Shown: piece by piece, positions 32,974 to 42,140 of the stretch
How positions within the stretch are numbered: the first letter of the stretch is position 1
How the letters are laid out: the number at the start of each line of letters is the position of its first letter
DNA from: JAKVCB01 sp963578605
Lineage (GTDB): Bacteria > Planctomycetota > Planctomycetia > Pirellulales > Lacipirellulaceae
NCBI GenBank assembly: GCA_963578605.1
Contig: CAUZEA010000043.1
Span: 1-44,829 of the forward strand
Length of the DNA stretch: 44,829 nt
Direction of reading: 5' to 3'
Notes under the pieces: generated by a model
Database searches by the model: none
Told to the model about the DNA's origin: nothing
What the model saw: only the letters and a program-made list of their open reading frames with translations
Position numbers and translations under genes: made by a program

Positions 32974-33885
32974 ATGAACATTTCCCCCGAAAATACGCGC
33001 CTTGGATGGATTGGCACCGGTGTCATGGGCCACAGCATGTGTGGCCATTTGATCGACGCGGGTTACCCCATGACGATCTACTCCCGCACCCAATCGAAGG
33101 CAGCCGATTTGCTGGAAAAAGGGGCCTCTTGGGCCGATACCCCTCGGGCTGTCGCCGAATCAGCCGATGTCGTCTGCTCGATCGTTGGTTTTCCGGCCGA
33201 CGTCGAGGAAGTATTGTTGGGGCCAACCGGCGCCCTGGCTGGTTGCCAGGCGGGCAATATCCTGGTCGATTTCACCACCAGCAAACCTTCGCTGGCTGTG
33301 GAAGTTGCCGAAGCGGCAGCCGCAAAACAGGTGGAAGCGGTCGATGCGCCGGTCTCGGGCGGCGATGTGGGTGCCCGGGAAGCACGGCTTTCGATCATGA
33401 TCGGCGGCAACCAGGCAGCAGTCGATTCGCTCGAACCGGTCTTCCAAACGGTCGGAGCCAAGTGGGTACGGCAAGGGGGGCCAGGTGCCGGACAACATAC
33501 CAAGATGGTCAATCAAACGCTGATTGCCTCGAATATGGTTGCCGTTTGCGAAGGTTTGCTCTATGGCTACCGCGCGGGACTTGACCTGGAAACCGTCATG
33601 GAATCGGTCAGTTCGGGAGCTGCTGGAAGTTGGTCGCTCACTACTCTCGGGTCACGGATGATTGCCGGGAATTATGACCCCGGGTTTTTCGTAGAACACT
33701 TCATCAAAGACATGGGGATTGCCCTGGGCGAGGCGCGGCGGATGGGAATCTCCCTGCCGGGATTGGCGCTGGCCGAACAACTCTACATCGGGCTAGCATC
33801 CCAGGGTCATCGTCGCAGTGGCACCCAAGCCTTGATTCTCGCGCTGGCGAAGCTGTCGGATGTCGACTGGGAAAAACGGGCGTAG
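32974..33885 (+). CDS. NAD(P)-dependent reductase, 3-hydroxyisobutyrate dehydrogenase family
   Basis: A 303-residue beta-hydroxyacid dehydrogenase: dinucleotide-binding LGWIGTGVMGHSMCGHL near the N-terminus, substrate loop DAPVSGGDVGAREARLSIMI and catalytic Lys in GAGQHTKMVNQTLIASNM. The helical C-terminal half has the expected length. Members oxidise 3-hydroxyisobutyrate or reduce tartronate semialdehyde, succinic semialdehyde or similar. Because a galactarate/altronate-type dehydratase lies elsewhere in the window, tartronate-semialdehyde reductase is possible, but the genes are 20 kb apart and unlinked. Cytosolic. Confidence 0.9.
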   Translation: MNISPENTRLGWIGTGVMGHSMCGHLIDAGYPMTIYSRTQSKAADLLEKGASWADTPRAVAESADVVCSIVGFPADVEEVLLGPTGALAGCQAGNILVDFTTSKPSLAVEVAEAAAAKQVEAVDAPVSGGDVGAREARLSIMIGGNQAAVDSLEPVFQTVGAKWVRQGGPGAGQHTKMVNQTLIASNMVAVCEGLLYGYRAGLDLETVMESVSSGAAGSWSLTTLGSRMIAGNYDPGFFVEHFIKDMGIALGEARRMGISLPGLALAEQLYIGLASQGHRRSGTQALILALAKLSDVDWEKRA

Positions 33886-33952
33886 CCGCCGCCCACCGCG
33901 TAATCCCAGGGTAAGGCAGCCGCCAGGTCCCCGCTGACGCTGGGGTGCTGGC

Positions 33953-34456
33953 TCAGCAAGCCGATGCTACCCAGCGGCGGAAGTTCGCCTCGTCCAAAGC
34001 GACCCCGTCCAGCACCAATTCGAAAACCAGCGTCGTTTTCGGCCACCCAACGCAAACAAGCAGTTGATCAAACTGGTCGGCCGGGCAGTGGCCATGAAGC
34101 TCCACGCGATGGAGCAAAGGCTCGCCAGCGAACTGAAATTCGAACAGATGCCCATCCACTTGCCAGCGGTCCCCCGTTTCAACTCCCGACCAGACAAACG
34201 ACCCATCTGGCTCGAAGATCATCCGTCCCAAATCCTCCAACCGCTGGGCGGCAGCTTCCCAAGTCACCTCGAGCGGCACATCGTAAGTCAGCGGTAAACC
34301 GGTAGAACTGGTGAGCTGCGTCAGGGATCGACCCCGCAGGGCCAGGGGCATGGTGGTCTGCGTGCAGCTGGGAACGGCAAACAGATTGACGTGAAAATGG
34401 TACACTTGGGCAAGTGGCAAGATACTCGGCACGGTGAAATTCTGCGGAAGGGTCAT
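33953..34456 (-). CDS. Conserved hypothetical protein coupled to ribBA
   Basis: A 167-residue protein with mixed beta and alpha character and no membrane segment. Recognisable stretches include VTWEAAAQRLEDLGRMIFEP and WQVDGHLFEFQFAGEPLLHR. I do not know its family. Its ATG (34456-34454) overlaps the stop of the ribBA gene (34455-34453) in the arrangement ATGA, so it is probably translated by coupling. A role connected with riboflavin or with the flavin-dependent proteins is conceivable from position only. Confidence 0.7.
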   Translation of the reverse strand: MTLPQNFTVPSILPLAQVYHFHVNLFAVPSCTQTTMPLALRGRSLTQLTSSTGLPLTYDVPLEVTWEAAAQRLEDLGRMIFEPDGSFVWSGVETGDRWQVDGHLFEFQFAGEPLLHRVELHGHCPADQFDQLLVCVGWPKTTLVFELVLDGVALDEANFRRWVASAC

Positions 34457-35661
34457 TCGGGCAGATGATGGCCCATTTTGTCGCGTTTGGTGGCGAGGTA
34501 CGCGGCATTATATTCGTGAATGGGGGGTACGATCGGAATCTGGTCTACCACCTCCAAGTCGAACCCGCCGTAAATAAACGCATCCGTCTTTTTCGGATTG
34601 TTGGTCAACAACCGGATTTTTTTCAGGCCAAGGTCTTTCAGTAATTGAATGCCAATACCGTAGTCACGGGTATCGGCTTTGTAACCAAGTGCCAGATTGG
34701 CTTCGACCGTATCGAGGCCTTGATCCTGCAAATCGTAAGCCTTGATCTTATCGACCAGCCCGATACCACGCCCCTCCTGCGGCAAATAGACCAGCACACC
34801 TGCACCCTCTTGGCTAATCATGTCGAGCGCCAAGCGCAACTGGTCGCCACAGTCGCAGCGAAGGGATTCCAGCAAATCACCCGTAAAACAGGATGAATGC
34901 AGTCGCACGAGTGGCTCGGCAACCCGACTGGGATCCCCCAGCACGAAAACAAGGGGCTCTTGCCGCTCGTATTTGACACCGTAACAGATGATCTTCCCAG
35001 TCCCATATTTGGTCGGCAATTTTGCTTCGGCCTGACGATAAACGAGTTTCTCTCGAACCCGTCGGTAGGCAATGAGCTGTTCGATGGTGATGATTTTGAG
35101 TTGAAAACGGCGGGCGAGGTCCATCAACGCGTCGCGGCTTGCTCGATCACCCGAATCATTGAGGATTTCACACACCACTCCGGCCGCCTGTAAACCAGCC
35201 AGGCGTGCCAAATCGACGGCGGCTTCGGTATGACCGGCCCGGCGGAGAACCCCCCCCTGCTTGGCAACTAGTGGAAAAAGGTGTCCCGGACGGTGAAAAT
35301 CGGTGGGCACACTTTTGGGATCGCAAATCGCCTTAATGGTGGCAGCTCGTTCGGCTGCGGTAATGCCAGTCCGCCCGCTGATGTGATCCACCGGAATTGT
35401 GTAATTTGTACCCAGCGGGGCCGTGTTGTGCTCGACCATCTGCATAAGTTCAAGCCGCTGGCTGACTTCCGCTAAGATCGGCATGCAAAGCTGCCCGCGA
35501 CCAAAAGTAATCATGAAGTTGACCGTCTCGTCGGTCACTTTTTCAGCAGCGGCGACGAAATCCCCTTCGTTTTCGCGGTTCTCGTCATCGAGAACCACCA
35601 CAACGCGTCCGTCGATAATGGCTTGCACCGCCTCTTCAATGGTTGAAAAAGAGATATTCAA
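34453..35661 (-). CDS. ribBA: RibBA: 3,4-dihydroxy-2-butanone-4-phosphate synthase / GTP cyclohydrolase II
   Basis: A bifunctional riboflavin-pathway enzyme. The N-terminal half makes the four-carbon unit from ribulose 5-phosphate (VVVLDDENRENEGDFVAAAE, HRPGHLFPLVAKQGGVLRR, GHTEAAVDLARLAG). The C-terminal half opens GTP (RLHSSCFTGDLLESLRCDCG with the three zinc-binding Cys, then PQEGRGIGLVDKI). The start is chosen as TTG 35661 because AGGA lies eight bases upstream and the resulting 402 residues fit the family. The frame extends to 35796, but that stretch lacks family similarity; ATG 35724 is another option. Overlaps the downstream hypothetical by four bases. Divergent from the gene at 35776. 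Confidence 0.95.
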   Translation of the reverse strand: MNISFSTIEEAVQAIIDGRVVVVLDDENRENEGDFVAAAEKVTDETVNFMITFGRGQLCMPILAEVSQRLELMQMVEHNTAPLGTNYTIPVDHISGRTGITAAERAATIKAICDPKSVPTDFHRPGHLFPLVAKQGGVLRRAGHTEAAVDLARLAGLQAAGVVCEILNDSGDRASRDALMDLARRFQLKIITIEQLIAYRRVREKLVYRQAEAKLPTKYGTGKIICYGVKYERQEPLVFVLGDPSRVAEPLVRLHSSCFTGDLLESLRCDCGDQLRLALDMISQEGAGVLVYLPQEGRGIGLVDKIKAYDLQDQGLDTVEANLALGYKADTRDYGIGIQLLKDLGLKKIRLLTNNPKKTDAFIYGGFDLEVVDQIPIVPPIHEYNAAYLATKRDKMGHHLPE

Positions 35662-35775
35662 TGTTGGTATCCTGACAGGAATTGTGGGGAGGTTTTCCGG
35701 TATGCCCCGGGGGGCAAGTCCCATTATTATAAGATAGAAAGCACACCACAACCAACCGAATCGGTAGCAGTTCCA

Positions 35776-36687
35776 GTGGACCATCACGTACTCCAACCCC
35801 GTCCTCCTACCCCCCCACTGGGCCGGGAAGAATATGTGGAACAGGCCTATTTCTTTAGGGTGCTGGGAGATCGCCTGCGGAACGACATGCCCACCCAGGA
35901 AATTCTGGAGTCGGTCCGGGAAGAAGTACTGTCCACCACCAAGTTACCCCTGGCTATCGACTTTCTGAGGACTGAATTGCGTCATGAGGGCGTGTTTGGT
36001 CCGGCCATGCTTTTGCTGCCCCATTATTTCACGCCATTTCAGGCATACGTCGTGCTGGAGGCTGAAAACGAGCGGGGCCGCTTCGATCTTCGCATCGGGT
36101 TGGAAATCCTGCGTCGCGAAGCCGAATATCGGGCCGAGCAACCAATTCCGCAGGGTCTCTTCCTGTATCAATTCGAAACGATTTGTCGAAATCGATTGGG
36201 GTACGATCAGGGACTGGCGGCTATGGCCAGCGATCCGGCTTTCGACGACACGTGGCAACAATGGATCCTTACGATCCGGCGACAGGTCGGAATGGTTGAC
36301 ATCGCCGATCTGATCTACGTGCACAGTCAGGCCTACCAAGACCGGGTTCACTCGCCGTCGGGGGGGTCGAAATTATCGGCCCGGCCCCGTGCGGCCAGGC
36401 ACGGCACGGACCCCAAACCGGCCCCACCCATCCTGTTCGGGCATCAGGAGGGGCGGATCGCGTTGGCCAACCGTCGCAAAGACCCGCTTTACCTGTTTGC
36501 ATCGCTGCACCGACAACTTGGTTATCCGGAGATCCCTTGTCCCAAGCCGGTCGACATCCAGCAAGCACTCCTACCTCAACTTGCCCGGCGATTGGAGTTG
36601 CTGGAAAAACGCGTGACCTTGATCGAAGACGAGCAACGGGGAGGCTTCGATTTGGCACAATTCTACGGCCCTCCCGAGAGCCCGTAA
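35776..36687 (+). CDS. Planctomycete conserved hypothetical protein
   Basis: A 303-residue protein from GTG 35776. The first 180 residues are helical and regular (REEYVEQAYFFRVLGDRLRN, STTKLPLAIDFLRTELRHEG, LPHYFTPFQAYVVLEAENER). A Pro/Arg-rich linker (about 195-220) and a C-terminal part with PILFGHQEGRIALANRRKDP and a coiled-coil end (RRLELLEKRVTLIEDEQRG) follow. I recognise the type as recurring in Pirellulaceae genomes but know of no function. No membrane or export signals. Divergent from ribBA, with 114 nt between starts. Confidence 0.75.
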   Translation: MDHHVLQPRPPTPPLGREEYVEQAYFFRVLGDRLRNDMPTQEILESVREEVLSTTKLPLAIDFLRTELRHEGVFGPAMLLLPHYFTPFQAYVVLEAENERGRFDLRIGLEILRREAEYRAEQPIPQGLFLYQFETICRNRLGYDQGLAAMASDPAFDDTWQQWILTIRRQVGMVDIADLIYVHSQAYQDRVHSPSGGSKLSARPRAARHGTDPKPAPPILFGHQEGRIALANRRKDPLYLFASLHRQLGYPEIPCPKPVDIQQALLPQLARRLELLEKRVTLIEDEQRGGFDLAQFYGPPESP

Positions 36688-36778
36688 TTGGCGGTGGAGG
36701 AACCCATTGGGGTAGGATCATAAATCTTGAAAAACAATGGTAATTGCGGTTCAAATGCCTTTCCCGGCGTGGTAGATT

Positions 36779-36793
36779 TAGGATAGTATCCTA
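36779..36793. promoter_or_regulatory. Perfect 15-bp palindrome, candidate operator
   Basis: TAGGATAGTATCCTA has seven-base arms around a central G, about 72 nt before the GTG of the CBS-domain gene. It lies in an AT-richer stretch and could be a repressor site or overlap a -10 element. Evidence is symmetry and position only. Confidence 0.35.
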
Positions 36794-36864
36794 CCGATGT
36801 GTTCTTATGCATATTAGATGGACCCGCTCGGCTGCGAAATAGTGGTCGATAGCCGGGTTGCACT

Positions 36865-37329
36865 GTGGACGTATTCTTAAGTCTTGATTCTGATCCGGTT
36901 GGATCCGCCTACCCGGACCAACCGCTGGCCACCACGCCCAACGCAACGGTCGCCGATGTGCTACAGCTGCTGCGCGCCCAGAATACCGGGGCCGTGTTGA
37001 TTTGTGACGAAGACCAGTTGCAGGGTATTTTTACGGAACGGGATGCGCTGAGATTGATGGCTGAAGGTGCCGATCTATCAGAATCGATTTCCAAGGTGAT
37101 GTCCCGCGAGTTGGTCACGATTTCAGCGACGGAAACAGTAGCTGCAGCGATCGGGAAAATGTCTGCGGGAGGATACCGACACCTTCCGATTGTTGATTCT
37201 GCAGGCCAACCCACTGGCGTGGCAGCTGTCCATGGAATTGTGCATTACCTAGTCGACCATTTTCCCGAAACAATTTACAACCTTCCACCTGAACCTCGCG
37301 TAACACAATCAGAGCGGGAAGGTGCATAA
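36865..37329 (+). CDS. CBS-domain pair protein
   Basis: A 154-residue protein (GTG 36865) composed of two CBS motifs: TTPNATVADVLQLLRAQNTG, VLICDEDQLQGIFTERDALR, then VMSRELVTISATETVAAAIG and GGYRHLPIVDSAGQPTGVAA. Tandem CBS domains bind AMP, ATP, SAM or similar nucleotides and regulate partner proteins. It stands 71 nt before korA on the same strand. A second, related CBS protein lies just after korB, so both are candidates for adenylate sensing tied to 2-oxoacid oxidation. Confidence 0.9.
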   Translation: MDVFLSLDSDPVGSAYPDQPLATTPNATVADVLQLLRAQNTGAVLICDEDQLQGIFTERDALRLMAEGADLSESISKVMSRELVTISATETVAAAIGKMSAGGYRHLPIVDSAGQPTGVAAVHGIVHYLVDHFPETIYNLPPEPRVTQSEREGA

Positions 37330-37400
37330 AAATAGGATGTTTAACAACTGGCATCATCGGTTATTGATGTCGGCAACCTCGCAAGCTTTGGCTCATTAAC

Positions 37401-39248
37401 ATGTCAACCGTGATCCGAAAATCTAAAGAGCAACTTGCCGAGGCAACCGTTCGGTTTTGTGGTGATTCTGGTGACGGGATGCAGCTTGCTGGGAACCAGT
37501 TCACGAACACATCGGCCCTGGTCGGCAACGACGTGGCCACATTTCCCGATTTTCCCGCCGAGATCCGTGCCCCACGTGGCACACTCGCTGGTGTCAGCGG
37601 CTTTCAAGTCCACTTCTCCAGTAGTGAGATTTATACACCAGGGGATGCGGTCGATGCGCTGGTCGCCATGAATCCAGCTGCTCTCGCCACGAACCTGGCT
37701 GACCTCCGGAAAGGCGGGATCTTGATTGCCAACCAGGCCACTTTCGACAAGAAAGGGCTCGAACAGGCTGGTTACGATGCAAACCCGCTCGAAGATGGCA
37801 GTCTCGACGAATTCCAGTTGCATGCGGTCGACATGACCAAGCTCACCCGCACGGCGGTGGAGGGACTGGGATTGAGCCAAAAAGAGGCCGACCGTTGCCG
37901 CAATTTCTTCGCCATGGGACTCGTCTTCTGGCTTTACGATCGTCCGCTCGATCCGACCTTGCGGTTCATCGAAGAAAAATTCGGGAAGCGCCCCGATGTC
38001 GGCCAGGCCAATACCCTGGCCCTCAAAGCAGGCTACTACTATGGCGACACGATCGAGGCATCCCAAACGCAATACTATGTCGAAAAAGCGGATCTACCCC
38101 CTGGTACCTACCGCAACATCATGGGTAACACTGCCCTCGCTTATGGTCTGATTACGGCGGCCCACCTGAGTGAAAAGCGTCTGTTTTTGGGAGCCTATCC
38201 GATCACGCCAGCTAGCGACATTTTGCATGAACTGTCGAAACACAAGCAGTTCAACGTGTTGACTTTTCAGGCAGAGGACGAAATCGCCGCTGCGTGCGCT
38301 GCCATTGGCGCGGCCTTTGCCGGTGCAATGGCTGTCACTGCCAGTAGCGGGCCGGGGATCGCGCTGAAGGGCGAATCGCTCGGTCTGGCCGTCATGACCG
38401 AATTGCCCATGATCGTGATCCACGTACAACGCGGCGGTCCCTCGACCGGCCTTCCCACCAAGACCGAACAAGCCGACCTGTTTCAAGCCATGTATGGCCG
38501 TAACGGCGAATGCCCGATACCAGTGATCGCGGCGAAAAGCCCGACCGATTGCTTCGATGTAGCCCAGGAAGCGTGGCGCATCGCGGTTCGCTTCATGACA
38601 CCTGTTTTTCTGATGACCGATGGCTACATCGCCAACGGTTCGGAACCGTGGCGGTTACCGGAGATGTCCGAGTTGGAAAAATTCCCCATCCAGCATCCCG
38701 AGGCACGTGAAAATGGCGAAACTTTCATGCCCTATCGCCGGAATGAACGACTGGCCCGTCCCTGGGCCATCCCCGGAACACCCGGTTTAGAGCATCGCAT
38801 CGGTGGACTGGAAAAACAGGACGTGACCGGCAACGTCAGTTACGATCCCCTCAACCACCAACACATGACCGAAACGCGGGCTCAAAAGGTCCAAAATATT
38901 GCGGCTGATATCCCCCTACAGGAATTGGATGGGCCAGACCAGGGTCAACTACTGGTGGTCAGCTGGGGAGGAACCTTCGGAGCCTGTGCGACAGCCGTTC
39001 ATGCCGCCCAGAGCCAAGGCAAGGCCGTATCACACTGCCATCTGCGATATCTTAATCCCTTCCCGCGGAATCTCAGAGAAATCCTCGGCCAATTCGAGCA
39101 GTTGCTGATCCCCGAGCTGAATCAGGGCCAACTCAGGTCGATATTGAGGTCGCAATTCCTGATCGATGCCCATGCGTTGAACAAGGTCCAGGGTAAGCCG
39201 TTCAGCGTGCGTGAAATTGTGGCAAAGATTGATCAGATATTAAGTTAG
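37401..39248 (+). CDS. korA: 2-oxoacid:ferredoxin oxidoreductase, fused gamma-alpha subunit
   Basis: A 615-residue subunit. The N-terminal gamma-type domain (about 1-190) has VRFCGDSGDGMQLAGNQFT and ATFPDFPAEIRAPRGTLAG; the alpha domain has GAYPITPASDILHEL, FQAEDEIAAACAAIGAAFAG and MTELPMIVIHVQRGGPSTGL. This is the layout of KorA-type enzymes, which with KorB convert 2-oxoglutarate plus CoA to succinyl-CoA while reducing ferredoxin, a TCA-cycle route replacing the NAD-linked dehydrogenase. Specificity for 2-oxoglutarate over pyruvate or branched acids is a family-level guess. korB follows after 107 nt. Confidence 0.92.
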   Translation: MSTVIRKSKEQLAEATVRFCGDSGDGMQLAGNQFTNTSALVGNDVATFPDFPAEIRAPRGTLAGVSGFQVHFSSSEIYTPGDAVDALVAMNPAALATNLADLRKGGILIANQATFDKKGLEQAGYDANPLEDGSLDEFQLHAVDMTKLTRTAVEGLGLSQKEADRCRNFFAMGLVFWLYDRPLDPTLRFIEEKFGKRPDVGQANTLALKAGYYYGDTIEASQTQYYVEKADLPPGTYRNIMGNTALAYGLITAAHLSEKRLFLGAYPITPASDILHELSKHKQFNVLTFQAEDEIAAACAAIGAAFAGAMAVTASSGPGIALKGESLGLAVMTELPMIVIHVQRGGPSTGLPTKTEQADLFQAMYGRNGECPIPVIAAKSPTDCFDVAQEAWRIAVRFMTPVFLMTDGYIANGSEPWRLPEMSELEKFPIQHPEARENGETFMPYRRNERLARPWAIPGTPGLEHRIGGLEKQDVTGNVSYDPLNHQHMTETRAQKVQNIAADIPLQELDGPDQGQLLVVSWGGTFGACATAVHAAQSQGKAVSHCHLRYLNPFPRNLREILGQFEQLLIPELNQGQLRSILRSQFLIDAHALNKVQGKPFSVREIVAKIDQILS

Positions 39249-39355
39249 TGGTTAACCTGGATAAACAGGCAGTCTCGGAACCGAGGCAATGCGAATATCA
39301 TCCGTGATCCATCTCGCCTGTTGTTCCAACTTGACGAGAAAGTAAAATACCTCCC

Positions 39356-40381
39356 ATGAGTGTTGACATTCCGCTTCCGGTTCTGAAACCAACTGATTTT
39401 GCAAGCGACCAGGATGTGCGTTGGTGTCCTGGCTGTGGCGATTATGCTATCCTCGCCCAAATGAAAAAAATCATGCCCAGCCTGGGCATTCCTCGTGAGA
39501 AAATTGTCTTTATCTCCGGCATCGGTTGTTCCAGCCGATTTCCGTACTACATGAACACCTATGGAATACATTCGATCCATGGGCGGGCACCGGCTGTTGC
39601 AACAGGGCTGAAAACGTGCCGACCTGACCTCAACGTGTGGGTCATCACTGGTGATGGCGATGGTCTCTCGATTGGTGGTAATCACTTGATGCATGCCATT
39701 CGCCGGAATATGGATCTAAATATCATCCTCTTCAACAACCGTATTTATGGGCTCACCAAAGGTCAATACTCACCAACGTCTCCTTTGGGAAAGAAAACCA
39801 AAAGTACTCCTATGGGCGCCATCGATAACCCGCTTCACCCCCTCTCGATGGCCATTGGTTGTGAAGCAACCTTCGTCGCCCGAACTATTGATACCAATAT
39901 CAAACATCTCGGATACGTCCTCAACCGCGCTGCCGATCATCGCGGCACTGCCTTTGTCGAGGTGTACCAAAACTGCAACGTCTTCAATGACGGTGCTTGG
40001 GAATACGCCAAAGGCCGGGAAACCAGGGTCGATACTACCCTTGAACTGGCGCACGGCAAGCCGCTGATGTTCGGCAAAAACCACAGCAAAGGGATTCGCC
40101 TCAATGGCCTGGAGCCTGAAGTTGTGGAAATGGGCAAAGGGATTACCGAAGATGATCTCCTGTTCCATGACGAAAAAGCATCTGAGCCAAGCCTCGCCTA
40201 CCTGCTTACCCGCATGCGTCACGAGGATGGATTCCCAGAGCCAATCGGGGTCTTCCGCTGTGTCGATGCACCCCGCTACGATGAAATGGTGAACGAACAG
40301 TTTGAGCGGGCTCGCAAAGAACGAGGAGTCGGCGACTTGGAAACGCTCTTTCGGGCGGGTGATACATGGTCGGTTGAATAA
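39356..40381 (+). CDS. korB: 2-oxoacid:ferredoxin oxidoreductase, beta subunit
   Basis: A 341-residue TPP-binding subunit: CPGCGDYAILAQMKK, SGIGCSSRFPYYMNTYGIHS, TPP/Mg motif GDGDGLSIGGNHLMHAIRRN and FNNRIYGLTKGQYSPTS, then NCNVFNDGAWEYA. The WCPGCGD and IGCSSR cysteines fit the single [4Fe-4S] cluster of KorB-type subunits. It pairs with KorA for ferredoxin-linked 2-oxoacid oxidation. The separate delta (two-cluster ferredoxin) subunit is absent, as in two-subunit KorAB enzymes. Complete and normal in length. Confidence 0.94.
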   Translation: MSVDIPLPVLKPTDFASDQDVRWCPGCGDYAILAQMKKIMPSLGIPREKIVFISGIGCSSRFPYYMNTYGIHSIHGRAPAVATGLKTCRPDLNVWVITGDGDGLSIGGNHLMHAIRRNMDLNIILFNNRIYGLTKGQYSPTSPLGKKTKSTPMGAIDNPLHPLSMAIGCEATFVARTIDTNIKHLGYVLNRAADHRGTAFVEVYQNCNVFNDGAWEYAKGRETRVDTTLELAHGKPLMFGKNHSKGIRLNGLEPEVVEMGKGITEDDLLFHDEKASEPSLAYLLTRMRHEDGFPEPIGVFRCVDAPRYDEMVNEQFERARKERGVGDLETLFRAGDTWSVE

Positions 40382-40555
40382 AGCCTGTGTCTGTTGACTC
40401 CATGGGTGCACTTGTTCAACAACACGGCAAGGCCGTCGTGACAAAGCGTCGTAAAATAAAAATGTAACACAACTCCGCTGGTCGTAAAATGTTGGTCGCC
40501 AGCCAAAACGGTTGCACCGCGGGGATACGATCAGCCTGAGCTACTTGAGGTTACC

Positions 40556-41071
40556 ATGCCTAGCTGTCCCTACTGTGGCATCGAAATTATCGAAGGTGTC
40601 GACGAATGTGAGCAGTGTGGTCAGACGCTCACCGATCTCAGCCTTCCGATGCCGTCCACCACGGTGGAAGCGGATCTGCTCAGAGACCGGATTGGCGTGC
40701 TTGATCCCCAGCAACCTGCCACGATCCATCCAGACACACCGGTCCGTGAAGCCTTGTCGAAAATGTTGCTGGAGCGAATCGGCTGCTTGATGGTCGTCGA
40801 CCAAGAAAAGCTGATCGGGATTTTTACAGAGCGCGACGCTATTACGAAGCTCAACATCGACGCCAACCAACTTTCCGATCATCCAATCTCGCGCTACATG
40901 ACGCCCAATCCAGTCGCGATTGGCGTGCGAGATAAAATTGCCTTTGCGCTCCACAAAATGAACGTCGGTGGCTACCGACACCTCCCTATTCTCGACGATC
41001 AATCGCTCGTGGGTGTCATCTCTATCCGGGACATCCTCGCCTACCTGACCCGACGGGTCGGTAAACCATAA
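40556..41071 (+). CDS. Zinc-ribbon plus CBS-domain pair protein
   Basis: A 171-residue protein: N-terminal rubredoxin-like zinc ribbon with C4-P-Y-C7 and C18-E-Q-C21, then two CBS motifs (HPDTPVREALSKMLLERIGC, IGIFTERDAITKL, YMTPNPVAIGVRDKIAFALH, GGYRHLPILDDQSLVGVISI). The GIFTERDAxxxL and GGYRHLPI(V/L)D strings are shared with the CBS protein before korA, so the two are paralogues. The ribbon may contact another protein or nucleic acid. Located 174 nt after korB on the same strand. Confidence 0.9.
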   Translation: MPSCPYCGIEIIEGVDECEQCGQTLTDLSLPMPSTTVEADLLRDRIGVLDPQQPATIHPDTPVREALSKMLLERIGCLMVVDQEKLIGIFTERDAITKLNIDANQLSDHPISRYMTPNPVAIGVRDKIAFALHKMNVGGYRHLPILDDQSLVGVISIRDILAYLTRRVGKP

Positions 41072-41220
41072 CACCGGCTAACGGGTTGGCCGTTTTCACA
41101 CCGGTTGGTTCTGTCCAACCCGACCACGGGCATCCGCCGGCAAACTCCTCTTTCACTTGCCACCTTGGCCAGCCCAACCGATAATGCTTACGGTAGTGTT
41201 TCTATTTCTGGAAATGACTC

Positions 41221-42114
41221 GTGGCGCAAACTAGTGAGCAACTTGATTCTCGAATTCGTGTCGTCACGCCGGAAAATATTGCGTTCGAGTACCGTCTGGC
41301 TGGTCCCTTCTGGCGGCTACCTGCCTACCTTCTCGACCTTCTGATTCGACTGGCTATCTTTGGGCTCCTGTTCTTCTGCTCATTGTTCATATTCGGTTCT
41401 TTGGGGACTTTTGGGGTTGGCATTCTGGTCCTGTTGCTGGGTTGGTTGGTTCTTGCCTGGTTTTACGGCGGGCTATTTGAGACGTTTTGGAATGGACAGA
41501 CTCCTGGGAAACGGATCATGCAACTGCGGGTGATCTCCCGCGATGGTCGCCCCGTCAGTGGTTTGCAAGCTGTCCTGCGTAACATTCTCAGGGTGGTTGA
41601 TGCGCTGCCAGCTTACGTCATCGCTGCCGAATTTGTCGTGCCAACATACCTGATTGGTTTAACTAGCGCAGCCTGTAGCAGTCGCTATCAACGACTTGGA
41701 GATCTTGTCTGTGGCACGATTGTCATCATCGAAGAACGATCGCGTATGCGTGGCGTAGAACGCCTTGATGAGCCGGAAATTGATGCCGTTGCCGCCCTGA
41801 TACCCGCTACCTGGGTACCCGATCGCAGTTTGTCGAACGCGCTTTCAAAATATGTCGATCGACGGAAGTTTTTTGGCCCTGCCCGCCGCGCCGAAATTGC
41901 CGGCCACGTTGGGAGCCTGTTGGTCAAAAAGTTGGCCTTGCCACCAGAAACCAGCTATGATGCTTTGCTCTGTGCTGCTTACCAGCGTTCGTTCCACAAC
42001 GAGCTGGGTGACAAAACTTCAACCCGCGACTTGCAACCCAGCCCGTCCGACCGGCTACCCAAGGCAGCACAACCCACTTTGATCTCCGACTCTGGTCACG
42101 AACTTGTCCCCTGA
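41221..42114 (+). CDS. RDD-family membrane protein
   Basis: A 297-residue protein from GTG 41221. The RDD domain (about 30-175) contains the Arg of FWRLPAYLLDLLIRLAIFG, helix 2 (GVGILVLLLGWLVLAWFY), the conserved ETFWNGQTPGKRIMQLRVIS and the closing RYQRLGDLVCGTIVI. The C-terminal 120 residues are soluble, with a helical segment and a disordered tail. RDD proteins are of uncertain function, sometimes proposed as ion exchangers. It opens the operon RDD - SpoIIM - membrane protein - DUF4129, a combination often preceding a MoxR ATPase and DUF58 protein. Confidence 0.88.
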   Translation: MAQTSEQLDSRIRVVTPENIAFEYRLAGPFWRLPAYLLDLLIRLAIFGLLFFCSLFIFGSLGTFGVGILVLLLGWLVLAWFYGGLFETFWNGQTPGKRIMQLRVISRDGRPVSGLQAVLRNILRVVDALPAYVIAAEFVVPTYLIGLTSAACSSRYQRLGDLVCGTIVIIEERSRMRGVERLDEPEIDAVAALIPATWVPDRSLSNALSKYVDRRKFFGPARRAEIAGHVGSLLVKKLALPPETSYDALLCAAYQRSFHNELGDKTSTRDLQPSPSDRLPKAAQPTLISDSGHELVP

Positions 42115-42140
42115 ACTGAAACCAACAGGTCACCTCTCTG

